A stretch of 64,000 nucleotides of DNA from Pseudoalteromonas xiamenensis (GCF_042431545.1 NZ_JBHLYX010000030.1); one strand, 5' to 3'; shown: positions 26,443 through 35,734, counted from the first letter of the stretch. Notes: a model not told the origin generated them from the sequence alone. Program-made: numbers and translations.

Positions 26443-27333
26443 ATGCTGGCAAACAAACAATTACAAGCTTTCTCTGCTGTTGCGAAACTACAAAATTTTG
26501 AACTCGCTGCGCGTCATTTACACATTACCCAGTCAGCCGTGTCACAACGGATCCGTCATTTAGAAGAGTATGTTGGGCAAACGCTCATCGTGCGTACAAC
26601 GCCTCTTCGCTTGACTGAAGCTGGCTTCAAAGTGTTGCAACACGTGCAAAAGTTGGAGCTTCTTGAGAACCAACTTGAGCGAGATTTAAACTTTGAACAT
26701 AAAAGTGGACCAATCAACTTTACGATTGGCGTCAATGCGGATTCGTTGTCAACGTGGTTTTGGCAAGCACTTGAGCCGCTGCTAAAAACGTATCATTACA
26801 CCTTCGATTTGGTTAAAGCAGATCAAGACCAAACCATCAATTTGATGAAACAAGGGTTAACTCAGGCCGTTGTTACGACACACCCTACACCGCTGCAAGG
26901 TGCAAAGTCTGTATATTTAGGCAAGATGATTTATTTGTTAGTTGCCAGCCCCGCGTTTATTGAACAGTTTTTCCAAAAAGGGGTGACCAAGCAAACGCTC
27001 AAAGTAGCTCCGACTGCAATTTATGACCGAGATGACGATCTAACCTTTGATTTTATGGAGAAATATTTCGACATTAGCCAAGAACACGTGCCCTATCACA
27101 CGTTTCCTTCCGTTGAATCGTTTGAACGTCTGGTGTTGGCTGATGCAGGCTATGCGTTGATCCCGGAATTGCAAGCTGCACGTTATTTAGCGTCTGGTGA
27201 ACTCATTTCCCTTGCCCCAGAGAAAACCATGCCCGTGCCTTTTTATCTGCACCATTGGCAATTAAATAATGATGAACTGAATCATGTTATCGAAACGATC
27301 ACGCATGCGGGGCGGCGACTACTGATTTCCTAA
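26443..27333 (+). CDS. argP: LysR-family transcriptional regulator, ArgP-like
   Basis: A 296-residue regulator with an N-terminal winged helix-turn-helix (residues ~1-60: FELAARHLHITQSAVSQRIRHLEE) and a C-terminal effector domain (~90-290). ArgP of E. coli binds arginine or lysine and activates argO. The divergent position beside an argO-like exporter makes the same role likely here. Opening MLANKQLQAFSAVAKLQNFELAA is close to the ArgP pattern. The assignment as ArgP rather than another LysR is moderately sure. Confidence 0.85.
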   Translation: MLANKQLQAFSAVAKLQNFELAARHLHITQSAVSQRIRHLEEYVGQTLIVRTTPLRLTEAGFKVLQHVQKLELLENQLERDLNFEHKSGPINFTIGVNADSLSTWFWQALEPLLKTYHYTFDLVKADQDQTINLMKQGLTQAVVTTHPTPLQGAKSVYLGKMIYLLVASPAFIEQFFQKGVTKQTLKVAPTAIYDRDDDLTFDFMEKYFDISQEHVPYHTFPSVESFERLVLADAGYALIPELQAARYLASGELISLAPEKTMPVPFYLHHWQLNNDELNHVIETITHAGRRLLIS

Positions 27334-27460
27334 CCCAACTAACAGCGCGCATTGACGCCATTTGCCAATTTTATCGAAAATTTAGCAGCGTCTAGACTCG
27401 GTTGATTTTAACATTGTCGCTATAGTGTAGTTAGATAAGAAAAAAATCAGCGATTTATTT

Positions 27461-28498
27461 ATGTTCGAAACGCTACTTGCGCCTCGCAGTACTAAGCAAA
27501 GTTACGCCATGTCAGCAGGCATTGTGCTGATTTTTTCTGTTGTGGCCATTTCCCTTGAAGCCCTATTTTTACCTAAAACGGGTGTCTTGCTTATTCTGCA
27601 AATGGCGGTGATTATTGTCTCAATCACTGCAAACCGCGTTTCTGCGGTGATTGCGAGTATTATTTGCGCGTTAGTATTTAACTACTTTGCGACAGAGCCT
27701 TTATATTCTCTGCACATGGCGGATATTGAGGACATCTTAAACACATTGATTTTCTTAACGATTGCATTAACCACCAGTGCATTTGCCGACCATTATCGCG
27801 AACAAAGTGAAGCGCTCAAACAAGCGGAAATCCGCTCCGGTATCTTACTGAGCGTGTCACACGATTTGCGCACACCACTGGCGACCATTATTGGTTCCTT
27901 ATCAACCTTTAAAGAATACCAAAATAAGATTGATAAACAGCAACAGGCCGAATTAATAGACGATGCGTTAGATGAAAGCCATCGACTGCACCACTACGTA
28001 GAAAACCTTTTACAAGCGACGAAATTGAGCCATAAAGCCATTTCCTTAACGGTCAGCCCCCAATCCGTTTGGCCAATACTAGAGCGAGTTGCCCAACGAC
28101 TCAATACACCCCGGATTGCACTATCTAAACTCGGTGCACTTAAGCCGGTAGAGATCCAAGACAGCTTACTTGAGCAAGCCGTTTATAACTTGGTCGATAA
28201 TGCCTTAAAGTATTCACCGAAAGACAGTAAAGTAACAATTGAAGCACAAAGCACAGATAAATCGACAGAAATTAATATCATCGATTTGGGCGCTGGGATA
28301 GCTAAAGACAAACAGCAAAAAGTTTTTGAGCTGTTTTACACCACCCGTTCTGGTGATTCAGGGGAAGGTGGCTCTGGGATTGGTCTTAACGTTGCGAAAG
28401 GCATAGTAGAAGCACATGGTGGTACCTTGCAGGTAGTAGAAAGTCAACGCGGCTGTACGATGCAAATCGTGCTGCCTACAATGGAGCGTAACGCATGA
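27461..28498 (+). CDS. Short KdpD-like sensor histidine kinase
   Basis: A 345-residue kinase with four membrane segments (residues ~18-110, DUF4118-like), a HisKA domain with phosphoacceptor His134 in SVSHDLRTPLATIIGS, and an ATPase domain with N box NLVDNALKYS and G boxes DLGAGIA and GGSGIGLNV. It corresponds to the C-terminal half of KdpD and lacks the large N-terminal KdpD and universal-stress domains. The stop overlaps the regulator's ATG (ATGA). With the following regulator and trkH it forms a potassium-related operon. Stimulus inferred from homology and context. Confidence 0.85.
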   Translation: MFETLLAPRSTKQSYAMSAGIVLIFSVVAISLEALFLPKTGVLLILQMAVIIVSITANRVSAVIASIICALVFNYFATEPLYSLHMADIEDILNTLIFLTIALTTSAFADHYREQSEALKQAEIRSGILLSVSHDLRTPLATIIGSLSTFKEYQNKIDKQQQAELIDDALDESHRLHHYVENLLQATKLSHKAISLTVSPQSVWPILERVAQRLNTPRIALSKLGALKPVEIQDSLLEQAVYNLVDNALKYSPKDSKVTIEAQSTDKSTEINIIDLGAGIAKDKQQKVFELFYTTRSGDSGEGGSGIGLNVAKGIVEAHGGTLQVVESQRGCTMQIVLPTMERNA

Positions 28499-29199
28499 AC
28501 AAGAAAATATTAGTCATTGATGACGAACCAAAAATTAGAAGCTTTATCCGAATTTCATTGCACGCGGAAGGCTTCACTTGCGTTGAAGCAACTACCGCCA
28601 AAGAGGGCCTGCAAATGTTCAATGATGAGAAGCCGCACCTCATCATTCTCGATTTAGGCCTGCCGGATCAAGATGGTTATCAAGTGCTTCGTGAACTTCG
28701 ACAAAGCAGCCGTGTTCCAGTTCTAGTCTTAACAGCACGCGATGAAGAGGCTCAGAAAATTAAGCTATTGGAAGGTGGCGCGAACGATTACTTGAGCAAA
28801 CCTTTTGGTGTAAAAGAGCTTGTCGCTCGCATTAAAGTACTGCTTCGAGATATTAACTACCAACCGACTCCGTCTATGCTGCATTTTGAAGGGATCAGCA
28901 TTGATACACAGGATCAAAAAGTAACAATTGATGGCGTAACAACCAGTTTGACGAAAAAAGAATTCGCCTTGTTGATCCGCTTAGCACAAGCACCGAATCA
29001 ATTATTAACTCAAAATCAGTTACTAAGCGAAATTTGGGGTCAAAGCCACACTGAAGACTCTCATTATTTGCGTGTGCTCATAACGCAATTGCGTAAAAAG
29101 TTAGATGACGATGCAGATGCACCTCGATTTATTAAAACCGAACCGGGAATTGGCTATCGGTTTGTTTGCCAAGCGTTGACGCCACAAAGCGAGGCTTAA
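28495..29199 (+). CDS. KdpE-like response regulator (OmpR family)
   Basis: A 234-residue regulator with receiver domain (acidic pair D9/D10, phosphorylation site Asp53 in IILDLGLPDQDG, Lys in LSKPFG) and a C-terminal winged-helix DNA-binding domain (SLTKKEFALLIRLAQAPNQ ... YLRVLITQLRKKL). Such regulators activate potassium uptake genes. The ATG overlaps the kinase stop by 4 bases, and its TAA shares a base with the trkH ATG (TAATG). Its likely target is this operon; no kdpFABC genes are present in the window. Confidence 0.87.
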   Translation: MNKKILVIDDEPKIRSFIRISLHAEGFTCVEATTAKEGLQMFNDEKPHLIILDLGLPDQDGYQVLRELRQSSRVPVLVLTARDEEAQKIKLLEGGANDYLSKPFGVKELVARIKVLLRDINYQPTPSMLHFEGISIDTQDQKVTIDGVTTSLTKKEFALLIRLAQAPNQLLTQNQLLSEIWGQSHTEDSHYLRVLITQLRKKLDDDADAPRFIKTEPGIGYRFVCQALTPQSEA

Positions 29200-30653
29200 T
29201 GCTTCACACCAAAATCACGCTACGATTATTGGCGATGCCCATTTTATGGATGGGGGTCGTCCAATTTATCTTCGCGATGCTTTCAATGATGGTTTTCGTC
29301 GATGACGTGATTGGGGCATTTTTAATACCATCGTTATCTATGCTGATTATAGGTGGCTTAATTTTCTATAACTATCGAGGGCTTGATTTATCCAAAGCGA
29401 ACTTTCGTGATGCGTTAATTTACGCTTGTGTAACTTGGTTAGTCGCAGGCATTTTGGGTGCCTTTCCTATCATGTTAGTCACCGAAATCAGTTTTACCGA
29501 CGCGGTTTTTGAATCCATTAGCGCCTTGACTACGACGGGTGCCACGGTACTGTCCGGCCTTGATGAAATGCCTCAAACGTTTTTACTGTACAGGCAATTT
29601 CTTCAGTGGATGGGCGGTTTAGGTATTGTTATTTTCGTTGTCGCGATTTTGCCGATGCTTAACGTCGGGGGAATGAAGCTTTTAAAAGCAGAAACCCCAG
29701 GCCCGATGAAAGATGACAAACTTTCACCGCGTGTCGCACACACTGCACACTATTTATGGAGTGTGTATATCGTTATCACCATTGCCTGCGCAATTGCGTA
29801 TTACCTTGGTGGTATGACCGCCTTCGATGCAATCGCCCATAGTTTAACTACGGTTTCTACGGGCGGTTTTTCAACTCACGATGCCAGTATGTGGCACTAC
29901 GAAAGCCATTTACTGCTTTGGATTTCTAATGTTTTTATGCTCATTGGTGCTATCAATTTTGGTCTGCATTTTCGTGTGGTATATCAACGAAATTTGCGTG
30001 GTTATATTCGCGATGAAGAAACCAAAATATTTTTATTGATTGTCTTATTTTTATCCATTGTACTCGCTATCTTTTTGGTGAAAAAAGACGTTTACAGTTC
30101 CTCACTTGAATCCTTTAGCTTTTCTGCGTTCCACGTTATTTCGTTTATTACCAGTACAGGCTTTGGTGCGGCAGGTTTTACTGATTGGCCGGTTGCCGCG
30201 GGATTTTTCCTCATTTTCGCGGGTTACTTGGGCGGCTGTGCGGGGTCAACGGCGGGCGGCAATAAAATCATTCGCAATATTATTACCGCGAAGGTGATCA
30301 ATAAGAACCTCAAGCAATTGGTCCACCCTCGGGCGATTATTACCATTAAATATCAAGGCAATGCGGTCACAGAAGATGTTCGCTACGCCGTCATGGCGTT
30401 CATGTCTTTCGCTGCAGCTTCCAGTTTAATTTTGACGATGATGTTGATGGCAACTGGCTTGGATTTTTGGAGTGCATTTTCCGCTGTCGCCGCATGCGTT
30501 AACGTGTTGGGTCCGGGTTTTGGTCAAGTGGGCGCCAATTTCGAGCCGGTGTCGGACTTAGGCACTTGGTTCTTATCTGGGGCTATGTTGCTCGGCCGCT
30601 TGGAATATTTTACCGTCTTTGTGCTTTTCTCTCGTACGTTCTGGCGCAGCTAG
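29199..30653 (+). CDS. trkH: Trk-type potassium uptake protein TrkH
   Basis: A 484-residue inner membrane potassium channel subunit (E. coli TrkH 483). It has four pore repeats visible as TTTGATVLSGL, LTTVSTGGFSTHD, FITSTGFGAAGFTD and NVLGPGFGQVG, with the GGLGIVIFVVAILPM segment and the end FSRTFWRS typical of the family. The start is ATG 29199 overlapping the regulator stop with GAGG upstream; an upstream in-frame start would run far into the regulator gene. It requires a TrkA-type regulatory subunit not found in the window. Confidence 0.93.
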   Translation: MLHTKITLRLLAMPILWMGVVQFIFAMLSMMVFVDDVIGAFLIPSLSMLIIGGLIFYNYRGLDLSKANFRDALIYACVTWLVAGILGAFPIMLVTEISFTDAVFESISALTTTGATVLSGLDEMPQTFLLYRQFLQWMGGLGIVIFVVAILPMLNVGGMKLLKAETPGPMKDDKLSPRVAHTAHYLWSVYIVITIACAIAYYLGGMTAFDAIAHSLTTVSTGGFSTHDASMWHYESHLLLWISNVFMLIGAINFGLHFRVVYQRNLRGYIRDEETKIFLLIVLFLSIVLAIFLVKKDVYSSSLESFSFSAFHVISFITSTGFGAAGFTDWPVAAGFFLIFAGYLGGCAGSTAGGNKIIRNIITAKVINKNLKQLVHPRAIITIKYQGNAVTEDVRYAVMAFMSFAAASSLILTMMLMATGLDFWSAFSAVAACVNVLGPGFGQVGANFEPVSDLGTWFLSGAMLLGRLEYFTVFVLFSRTFWRS

Positions 30654-30684
30654 CTGACGTAGAACTGCGCAAGTTACAGGTCGC

Positions 30685-31314
30685 CTAACGAAGTGACCAT
30701 GCTGTTTCTAACGCGTCGAATCCTCGGATCCCCCCCTTAACCGGTTTACTCTCCAAGCGGTGTATCGCAAACGCGTTCGCATAATAACGCTCCACAAGCT
30801 GCGCAGAAATGGAAAACGGCGGTCCTGCAAAACGCGATTGTTCGTATTCGAACGTAATAAGGAGTTGTTTTGCTTGTTGTGTTACGTGCAGCAGATGTTC
30901 ACAGTAAATCGTTCGCATGGAATCAGGTAACGCCACCAGCGCGGCGCGATCATAGACCACATCAATGTGTCCCACGTGTTCTCGGGTCAACTTGAAGAAA
31001 TCCCCGACGTACACCACTACATGTGGCGCAGTAAATCGAATGAGTTCACCAACCGCAGTCACTTCGGGTGTTTCACCCAGCTCGTCGAACAATTGGCGAA
31101 CTGCCCCTTCGTTTAATTCAACACCCACAACATTCTGTTGTTTTTTCAAAAACCAAGCAATGTCGCGTGTTTTTCCGCACAACGGAACAAACACCGTTTG
31201 AGAGGGCTGCAGATTTAGTACATTAATATGTTTTTCAAGCAATTGATTTACTTGGCCTTCGTGAAAACCAATTTCGCCTTTTGCCCACTTTTGATGCCAA
31301 AAATTCGCTTCCAT
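30685..31314 (-). CDS. tpm: Thiopurine S-methyltransferase family protein
   Basis: A 209-residue cytoplasmic SAM-dependent methyltransferase. It opens MEANFWHQKWAKGEIGFHEG (family signature) followed by VFVPLCGKTRDIAWFLKKQ, the SAM loop, and VYDRAALVALP. In bacteria these proteins methylate thiopurines and selenium or tellurium compounds; physiological substrate unknown. ATG 31314 has GGAGG upstream, and an in-frame TTG four codons earlier overlaps this site. It converges with trkH (31-base gap). Confidence 0.92.
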   Translation of the reverse strand: MEANFWHQKWAKGEIGFHEGQVNQLLEKHINVLNLQPSQTVFVPLCGKTRDIAWFLKKQQNVVGVELNEGAVRQLFDELGETPEVTAVGELIRFTAPHVVVYVGDFFKLTREHVGHIDVVYDRAALVALPDSMRTIYCEHLLHVTQQAKQLLITFEYEQSRFAGPPFSISAQLVERYYANAFAIHRLESKPVKGGIRGFDALETAWSLR

Positions 31315-31436
31315 CACGTCCTCCAACCATTTCTGTCCAAACCATACACCGATTTTGGGGATTGATCGAATCTAGTTGTACCGACGACTGAGGTATGGAT
31401 AATCAACGAAAAGAATAATTTAAAACAAGGTAATGT

Positions 31437-33674
31437 ATGAAATATACACTGATAGGCTTAGCGGTCGCGGCTGTTTTTAGTCAACACGTTCTCGCCGATG
31501 AAGGGCAATGGCAACCACATCAACTTCCTCAACTCCAAAAACAACTAACAGAAAAAGGCATTGAGATTTCGGGTGAACAGTTGGCGGATTTAAATCAGTA
31601 TCCAATGAATGCCATCGTCAGCCTAGGCTATTGCTCTGCCTCATTCGTGTCGCCAAAAGGGCTTGTCGTGACCAACCACCACTGTGCGTATGGCATGATC
31701 CAAAACAATTCAACCAAAGACGATAATCTGATTGAGAAAGGCTTCTTAGCAAAAAGTTTAGACAAAGAACTGCCAGCAGGTCCTCAAGAGCGTCTTTATA
31801 TTACTGAATCGGTTACCGATGTGACTGCACAGGTATCAGGCAATTTGGCCGCCGAACTCACGGGATCAGCGCGTTTTGACGCGATTGAAGCAAACCGTAA
31901 AGCGCTTATCAAAGAATGTGAAACCGATGAAAACTACCGCTGCTCAGTTGTCAGCTTCCACCATGGTATGGAATATTTTTTAATTAAGCAGTTGATGATC
32001 CAAGACGTTCGCTTAGTGTACGCGCCACCAGAATCCGTAGGCAACTACGGTGGTGATATCGACAATTTTGAATATCCACGCCACACAGGTGATTACTCGT
32101 TTATTCGCGCCTATGTCGGAAAAGACGGTAAGCCTGCACCTTATTCCGAAGACAACGTACCTTACGAACCAAAAAGCTTCTTAAAAATTAATGCGGATGG
32201 TGTAAAAAAGGGTGACGGCATTTTACTCGCGGGCTATCCAGGTCGCACAAGCCGTTACCGCCTAGCAAATGAGATCCAGTTTGCAGCAGACTGGCAGTAC
32301 CCAGCGATGGTAAAAACGTACACACAAATCATCAATACCATTGATGCGTTGAGTGCTGAAAACCCAGACATCAAGGTAAAATACGCTTCTCGGGTTAAGA
32401 GCTATAATAACCGCATGAAGAAACTCCAAGGCCTGTTAGATGGCTTTAAAGTCACCGATATTCATGCCATTAAACAAGCTCAAGAAGACGCGCTATTAGC
32501 TTGGATTGCGGCGAACCCTGAACACCAACACTTCAAAACTGCCATCGATGGGTTACGCGTTCAGCTAGAAAAAGAACATGCCTTTACGCGCCAAAATTAC
32601 TATTTTGCTTTTGCAAGAAGCAGCGATCTCCTTACAACGGCAATGCGTTTATATCGCCTGTCTGTTGAAAACCAAAAACCAGATAGCGAACGCAAAATTG
32701 GCTATCAAGAACGTGATTTAAAGATGTTCGCGGCGCGTTTAACGCGTATGGATAAAAGTTTCCATCCAACCATGGACGTAACGATGTGGGCGGAACAGTT
32801 AGCTGAATATCTAGCTCAACCAGAACAGACGCGTGTCGCTGCGCTTGATAATGCTCTCGAGCTCGAAGCCAATCAATCAAAAGAGACACTGATTACAAAA
32901 CTGTCTCCAATGTACGGTAAAACCTCGTTGACGACGAATGAAGGTCGTTTAGCGTGGATGGAAAAAACACCGGAAGAATTCCAGAGCAGTGACGATCCGT
33001 TTATCAAAGTCGCCGTCGCTCTTTTTGACACTTCCATGCAATTGGAAAAACAGGAAAAAGATTTGGAAGGCGCCATGTCTGTTGTTCGTCCAGCATACAT
33101 GAACGCCATCATTGCGTATAACAAATCGCAAGGTAAGCCAGTGTACCCTGACGCCAACAGCACATTACGTATCACGTACGGTTCGGTAGATGGCTATGAA
33201 GCAAAAGATGGCGTGTACAAAACCCCATTTACTTCCGTTCGCGGATTAATTGCGAAAAAAGGTCCATTCCCTTTCAATGCGCCTGAGGACATTGTTAGTG
33301 CGTATCAAGAAGGTAAAACAGCGGGTTACTTCTACAATACATTAGAGCGTCCAGCAGCACAGTCGTTTGCTTGTAAGATTTTCGGATGCGAAGTGGCGAA
33401 GCCTACACAGTTCAATTCCGTTCCAGTAAACTTTTTATCAAGTGCGGATACAACAGGCGGTAATTCCGGCTCTGCGGTTATGAATGGTAAAGGTGAGTTA
33501 GTGGGTCTTAACTTCGACTCTACTTACGAATCAATCACGAAGGATTGGTACTTCAATCCAGAGATCACGCGTGCTATTCACGTAGACATCCGTTATGTCT
33601 TGTGGCTAATGGAACACGTTCATGGCGCACAAAATTTATTGAGTGAAATGGACATCGTTCACGACGCGAAATAA
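31437..33674 (+). CDS. S46-family dipeptidyl peptidase (DPP7/DPP11 type)
   Basis: A 745-residue secreted serine exopeptidase removing dipeptides from peptide N-termini, likely periplasmic. The signal peptide ends near LADEG (residue ~20). Catalytic residues visible: His82 in VTNHHCAYG, an Asp in DIDNFEYPRHTGDYS, and Ser677 in TGGNSGSAV. By spacing from the catalytic Ser, the specificity position that is Gly in DPP7 and Arg in DPP11 is Ser695 (NFDST). Substrate preference is therefore open. AAGG precedes ATG 31437. Single gene, ended by a strong terminator. Confidence 0.9.
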   Translation: MKYTLIGLAVAAVFSQHVLADEGQWQPHQLPQLQKQLTEKGIEISGEQLADLNQYPMNAIVSLGYCSASFVSPKGLVVTNHHCAYGMIQNNSTKDDNLIEKGFLAKSLDKELPAGPQERLYITESVTDVTAQVSGNLAAELTGSARFDAIEANRKALIKECETDENYRCSVVSFHHGMEYFLIKQLMIQDVRLVYAPPESVGNYGGDIDNFEYPRHTGDYSFIRAYVGKDGKPAPYSEDNVPYEPKSFLKINADGVKKGDGILLAGYPGRTSRYRLANEIQFAADWQYPAMVKTYTQIINTIDALSAENPDIKVKYASRVKSYNNRMKKLQGLLDGFKVTDIHAIKQAQEDALLAWIAANPEHQHFKTAIDGLRVQLEKEHAFTRQNYYFAFARSSDLLTTAMRLYRLSVENQKPDSERKIGYQERDLKMFAARLTRMDKSFHPTMDVTMWAEQLAEYLAQPEQTRVAALDNALELEANQSKETLITKLSPMYGKTSLTTNEGRLAWMEKTPEEFQSSDDPFIKVAVALFDTSMQLEKQEKDLEGAMSVVRPAYMNAIIAYNKSQGKPVYPDANSTLRITYGSVDGYEAKDGVYKTPFTSVRGLIAKKGPFPFNAPEDIVSAYQEGKTAGYFYNTLERPAAQSFACKIFGCEVAKPTQFNSVPVNFLSSADTTGGNSGSAVMNGKGELVGLNFDSTYESITKDWYFNPEITRAIHVDIRYVLWLMEHVHGAQNLLSEMDIVHDAK

Positions 33675-33682
33675 CTCCTGAT

Positions 33683-33715
33683 AAAAACCAACCCTTTTTT
33701 AAAGGGTTGGTTTTT
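33683..33715. terminator. Terminator after the S46 peptidase gene
   Basis: AAAAACCAACCCTTT-TTT-AAAGGGTTGGTTTTT is a perfect 15-base stem lying between convergent genes. It can act in both directions. Confidence 0.88.
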
Positions 33716-33737
33716 ATGTACGTGTTATAAATAGCGC

Positions 33738-34634
33738 TTAAGTGAGTTCTTCACTTAACATATCGATGAAGCGTCTTACTTTGGCCGACAGATGTTTACG
33801 GCTAGGATACAACGCATAAACAGAGACTTCTGGTCGTTCAAAGTCCTCAAACAGAATTTCAAGTTCGCCTTTTTCTAACGCCTCTTTGAGATAAAATTTG
33901 GGGAGCCGAGAAATACCAAGCCCCGAACGCACCATTTGAGTTTCCATCTGACCATTGTTACAGCGAATTTTTTGTTTCACAGTTACATCAAACATTTCAC
34001 CGTTTTTATGCGTAAACAACCATCGCCCAGGCGTCTTTAAATTGCTGTAACAAATGCAGTGATGCTGAGGCAATTCTCGCGGGTGGTACGGCCGTCCAAA
34101 TCGTTCTATATAGCCTTTTGAAGCTACGGTAATAATTTCCGTGGCATATATCTTTTTACAAATTAAGCTCGATTCCGGCAGTTGTGCGGTCGCTCGAATG
34201 GCCAAATCATAACCTTCAGCAATCAAGTCGATGTGTTTATCACTTAAATCTAGCTCTAAGCTGACATTCGGGTACTTATGTAAATAGTTGGCGAGAATAG
34301 GTTCAAGGTGTGAATGTGCCAAACCAATTGGACAACTTATTTTCAACTCACCTTTAGGCATTTGATCTTCTTGATTGACTAGATTCAATGCGTTTTCTGC
34401 ATCTTGCATTAACAACAGGCATTGCTGATAAAACGCTTCACCTTCCGGCGTCAATGCCAAAGTACGGGTGGTTCTGTTCATCAATCTGACGCCCAAACGC
34501 CCTTCCAGCTTATTGATGGTTTTACTTACGTGTGAACTAGAATGGCCCAACACTTCGGCAGCAGCACCAAAACCTCGGCTTTTAACAACTTGAACAAAAA
34601 CCGGAATGCCTTCAAACAGATTATTAATAGTCAT
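33738..34634 (-). CDS. LysR-family transcriptional regulator
   Basis: A 298-residue regulator with an N-terminal helix-turn-helix (residues ~5-62: FGAAAEVLGHSSSHVSKTINKLEGRLGVRLMNRTTRTLALT) and an effector-binding domain (~90-295) of the AaeR/YhjC-like group. It is divergent from an NAD(P)H-dependent FMN reductase gene, a common regulator-target arrangement, so control of that gene is likely. The effector is unknown. ATG 34634. Confidence 0.87.
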   Translation of the reverse strand: MTINNLFEGIPVFVQVVKSRGFGAAAEVLGHSSSHVSKTINKLEGRLGVRLMNRTTRTLALTPEGEAFYQQCLLLMQDAENALNLVNQEDQMPKGELKISCPIGLAHSHLEPILANYLHKYPNVSLELDLSDKHIDLIAEGYDLAIRATAQLPESSLICKKIYATEIITVASKGYIERFGRPYHPRELPQHHCICYSNLKTPGRWLFTHKNGEMFDVTVKQKIRCNNGQMETQMVRSGLGISRLPKFYLKEALEKGELEILFEDFERPEVSVYALYPSRKHLSAKVRRFIDMLSEELT

Positions 34635-34663
34635 ATGGAAATAGTGAGTTAACTTTTACCCTA

Positions 34664-34677
34664 TTAATAACTATTAA
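34664..34677. promoter_or_regulatory. Inverted repeat between the LysR and FMN-reductase genes
   Basis: TTAATA-AC-TATTAA in the 85-base divergent gap is a plausible LysR binding site. No experimental or motif support beyond symmetry and position. Confidence 0.35.
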
Positions 34678-34719
34678 ACACCAATGTAGACTGTATTCCA
34701 ACAACTTGAGGAGAACACC

Positions 34720-35241
34720 ATGAACGTATTAACTTTTGCCGCATCCAGTAGCCGTCAATCTATCAACAAACAACTTGCAACGTACGTCGCCTCGCTGATC
34801 CCGAATGCCAATGTGAATGTCGTGGATCTTAACGATTTTGAAATGCCAATTTACAGTTCAGACCGCGAAACTGAATCAGGGATCCCTGAACAAGCCCAGC
34901 GCTTTTTCAATATAATTGGCGAAGCAGATGTCATTGTGGTGTCGTTCGCTGAACACAACGGCTCGTATACCGCAGCGTACAAAAACATTTTTGATTGGGC
35001 ATCACGCATCAACCAAAAAGTATATCAAAACAAGAAAATGGTTTTGTTATCGACATCACCAGGCCCTGGTGGCGCAAAAAGTGTTTTAGCCCAAGCCGTT
35101 GGTTCTGCACCTTTCTTTGCCGCTGACGTCAAAGCGTCTTACTCACTGCCAAGTTTCTACGACAACTTTGATGTCGAAAAAGGCGTAGTAAGAAATGAGA
35201 CCATCAAAGAAGAGCTTAGCGCGCTGGTTAGTAGCCTTTAA
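34720..35241 (+). CDS. NAD(P)H-dependent FMN reductase-type flavoprotein
   Basis: A 173-residue flavodoxin-fold protein: FAASSSRQSINKQLATYVAS (phosphate-binding loop), then FAEHNGSYTAAYKNIFDWASR (the NADPH-FMN reductase signature region), then LLSTSPGPGGAKSVL. It probably reduces quinones, azo or related compounds in the cytoplasm. GAGGAG lies 5-8 bases before ATG 34720. It is divergent from a LysR regulator and convergent with a GNAT gene 20 bases away. Confidence 0.87.
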   Translation: MNVLTFAASSSRQSINKQLATYVASLIPNANVNVVDLNDFEMPIYSSDRETESGIPEQAQRFFNIIGEADVIVVSFAEHNGSYTAAYKNIFDWASRINQKVYQNKKMVLLSTSPGPGGAKSVLAQAVGSAPFFAADVKASYSLPSFYDNFDVEKGVVRNETIKEELSALVSSL

Positions 35242-35261
35242 CGCCACGCAAAGAGGCTCGT

Positions 35262-35681
35262 TTAGGGGACTAACGTTTTCGTCATGAAATATTTTTGTCC
35301 ATTGAGTGGGTATCGCGTTTGAACCCACTCAACATGATAACCATGTCGCTCATAAAACGGTTTTGCCTGAAACTCGAGCGTATCCAGTAGTGCAAACCGA
35401 CATCCTCGTGTAATAGCTTCATTTTCAACAACTTGGAGTAATTCCGAGCCAATTCCCTGTCCACGTAAACGATCACTCACCCAGAGTCGTTCAATGTGCA
35501 ACCAGTTACCAAAAGTCATTCCTGACAATCCGGCAATAATTTGTTCCTGTTCATCGCGTAACGTAGCCGAGATGGCTTCTTTGACGGTTACGTCCCAATG
35601 AGCACGATTAAAGGCAATAAGTTGCTGACTTAGAAAGGAGGCAACCTCATCGCTGTGATGTTCTAAAGTAACTTTTTTCAT
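35262..35681 (-). CDS. GNAT-family N-acetyltransferase
   Basis: A 139-residue acetyltransferase with the acetyl-CoA motif LRGQGIGSELLQVVENEA and the C-terminal RHGYHVEWV strand. The start is ATG 35681 (MKKVTLEHHSDEV); an in-frame TTG at 35729 lies inside the terminator of the upstream porin gene and is rejected. It lies 53 bases after the porin stop, downstream of that terminator, so it may be transcribed by read-through. Substrate unknown. Confidence 0.82.
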   Translation of the reverse strand: MKKVTLEHHSDEVASFLSQQLIAFNRAHWDVTVKEAISATLRDEQEQIIAGLSGMTFGNWLHIERLWVSDRLRGQGIGSELLQVVENEAITRGCRFALLDTLEFQAKPFYERHGYHVEWVQTRYPLNGQKYFMTKTLVP

Positions 35682-35695
35682 AGGATAAAACTGAG

Positions 35696-35723
35696 AAAAG
35701 GGAGTACCTGAATTGTACTCCCT
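35696..35723 (-). terminator. Rho-independent terminator after the porin gene
   Basis: AGGGAGTAC-CTGAATT-GTACTCCCT, a perfect 9-base stem; read on the minus strand it is followed by TTTTC. It begins 12 bases after the porin stop. Confidence 0.75.
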
Positions 35724-35734
35724 GAACAAGCAAG

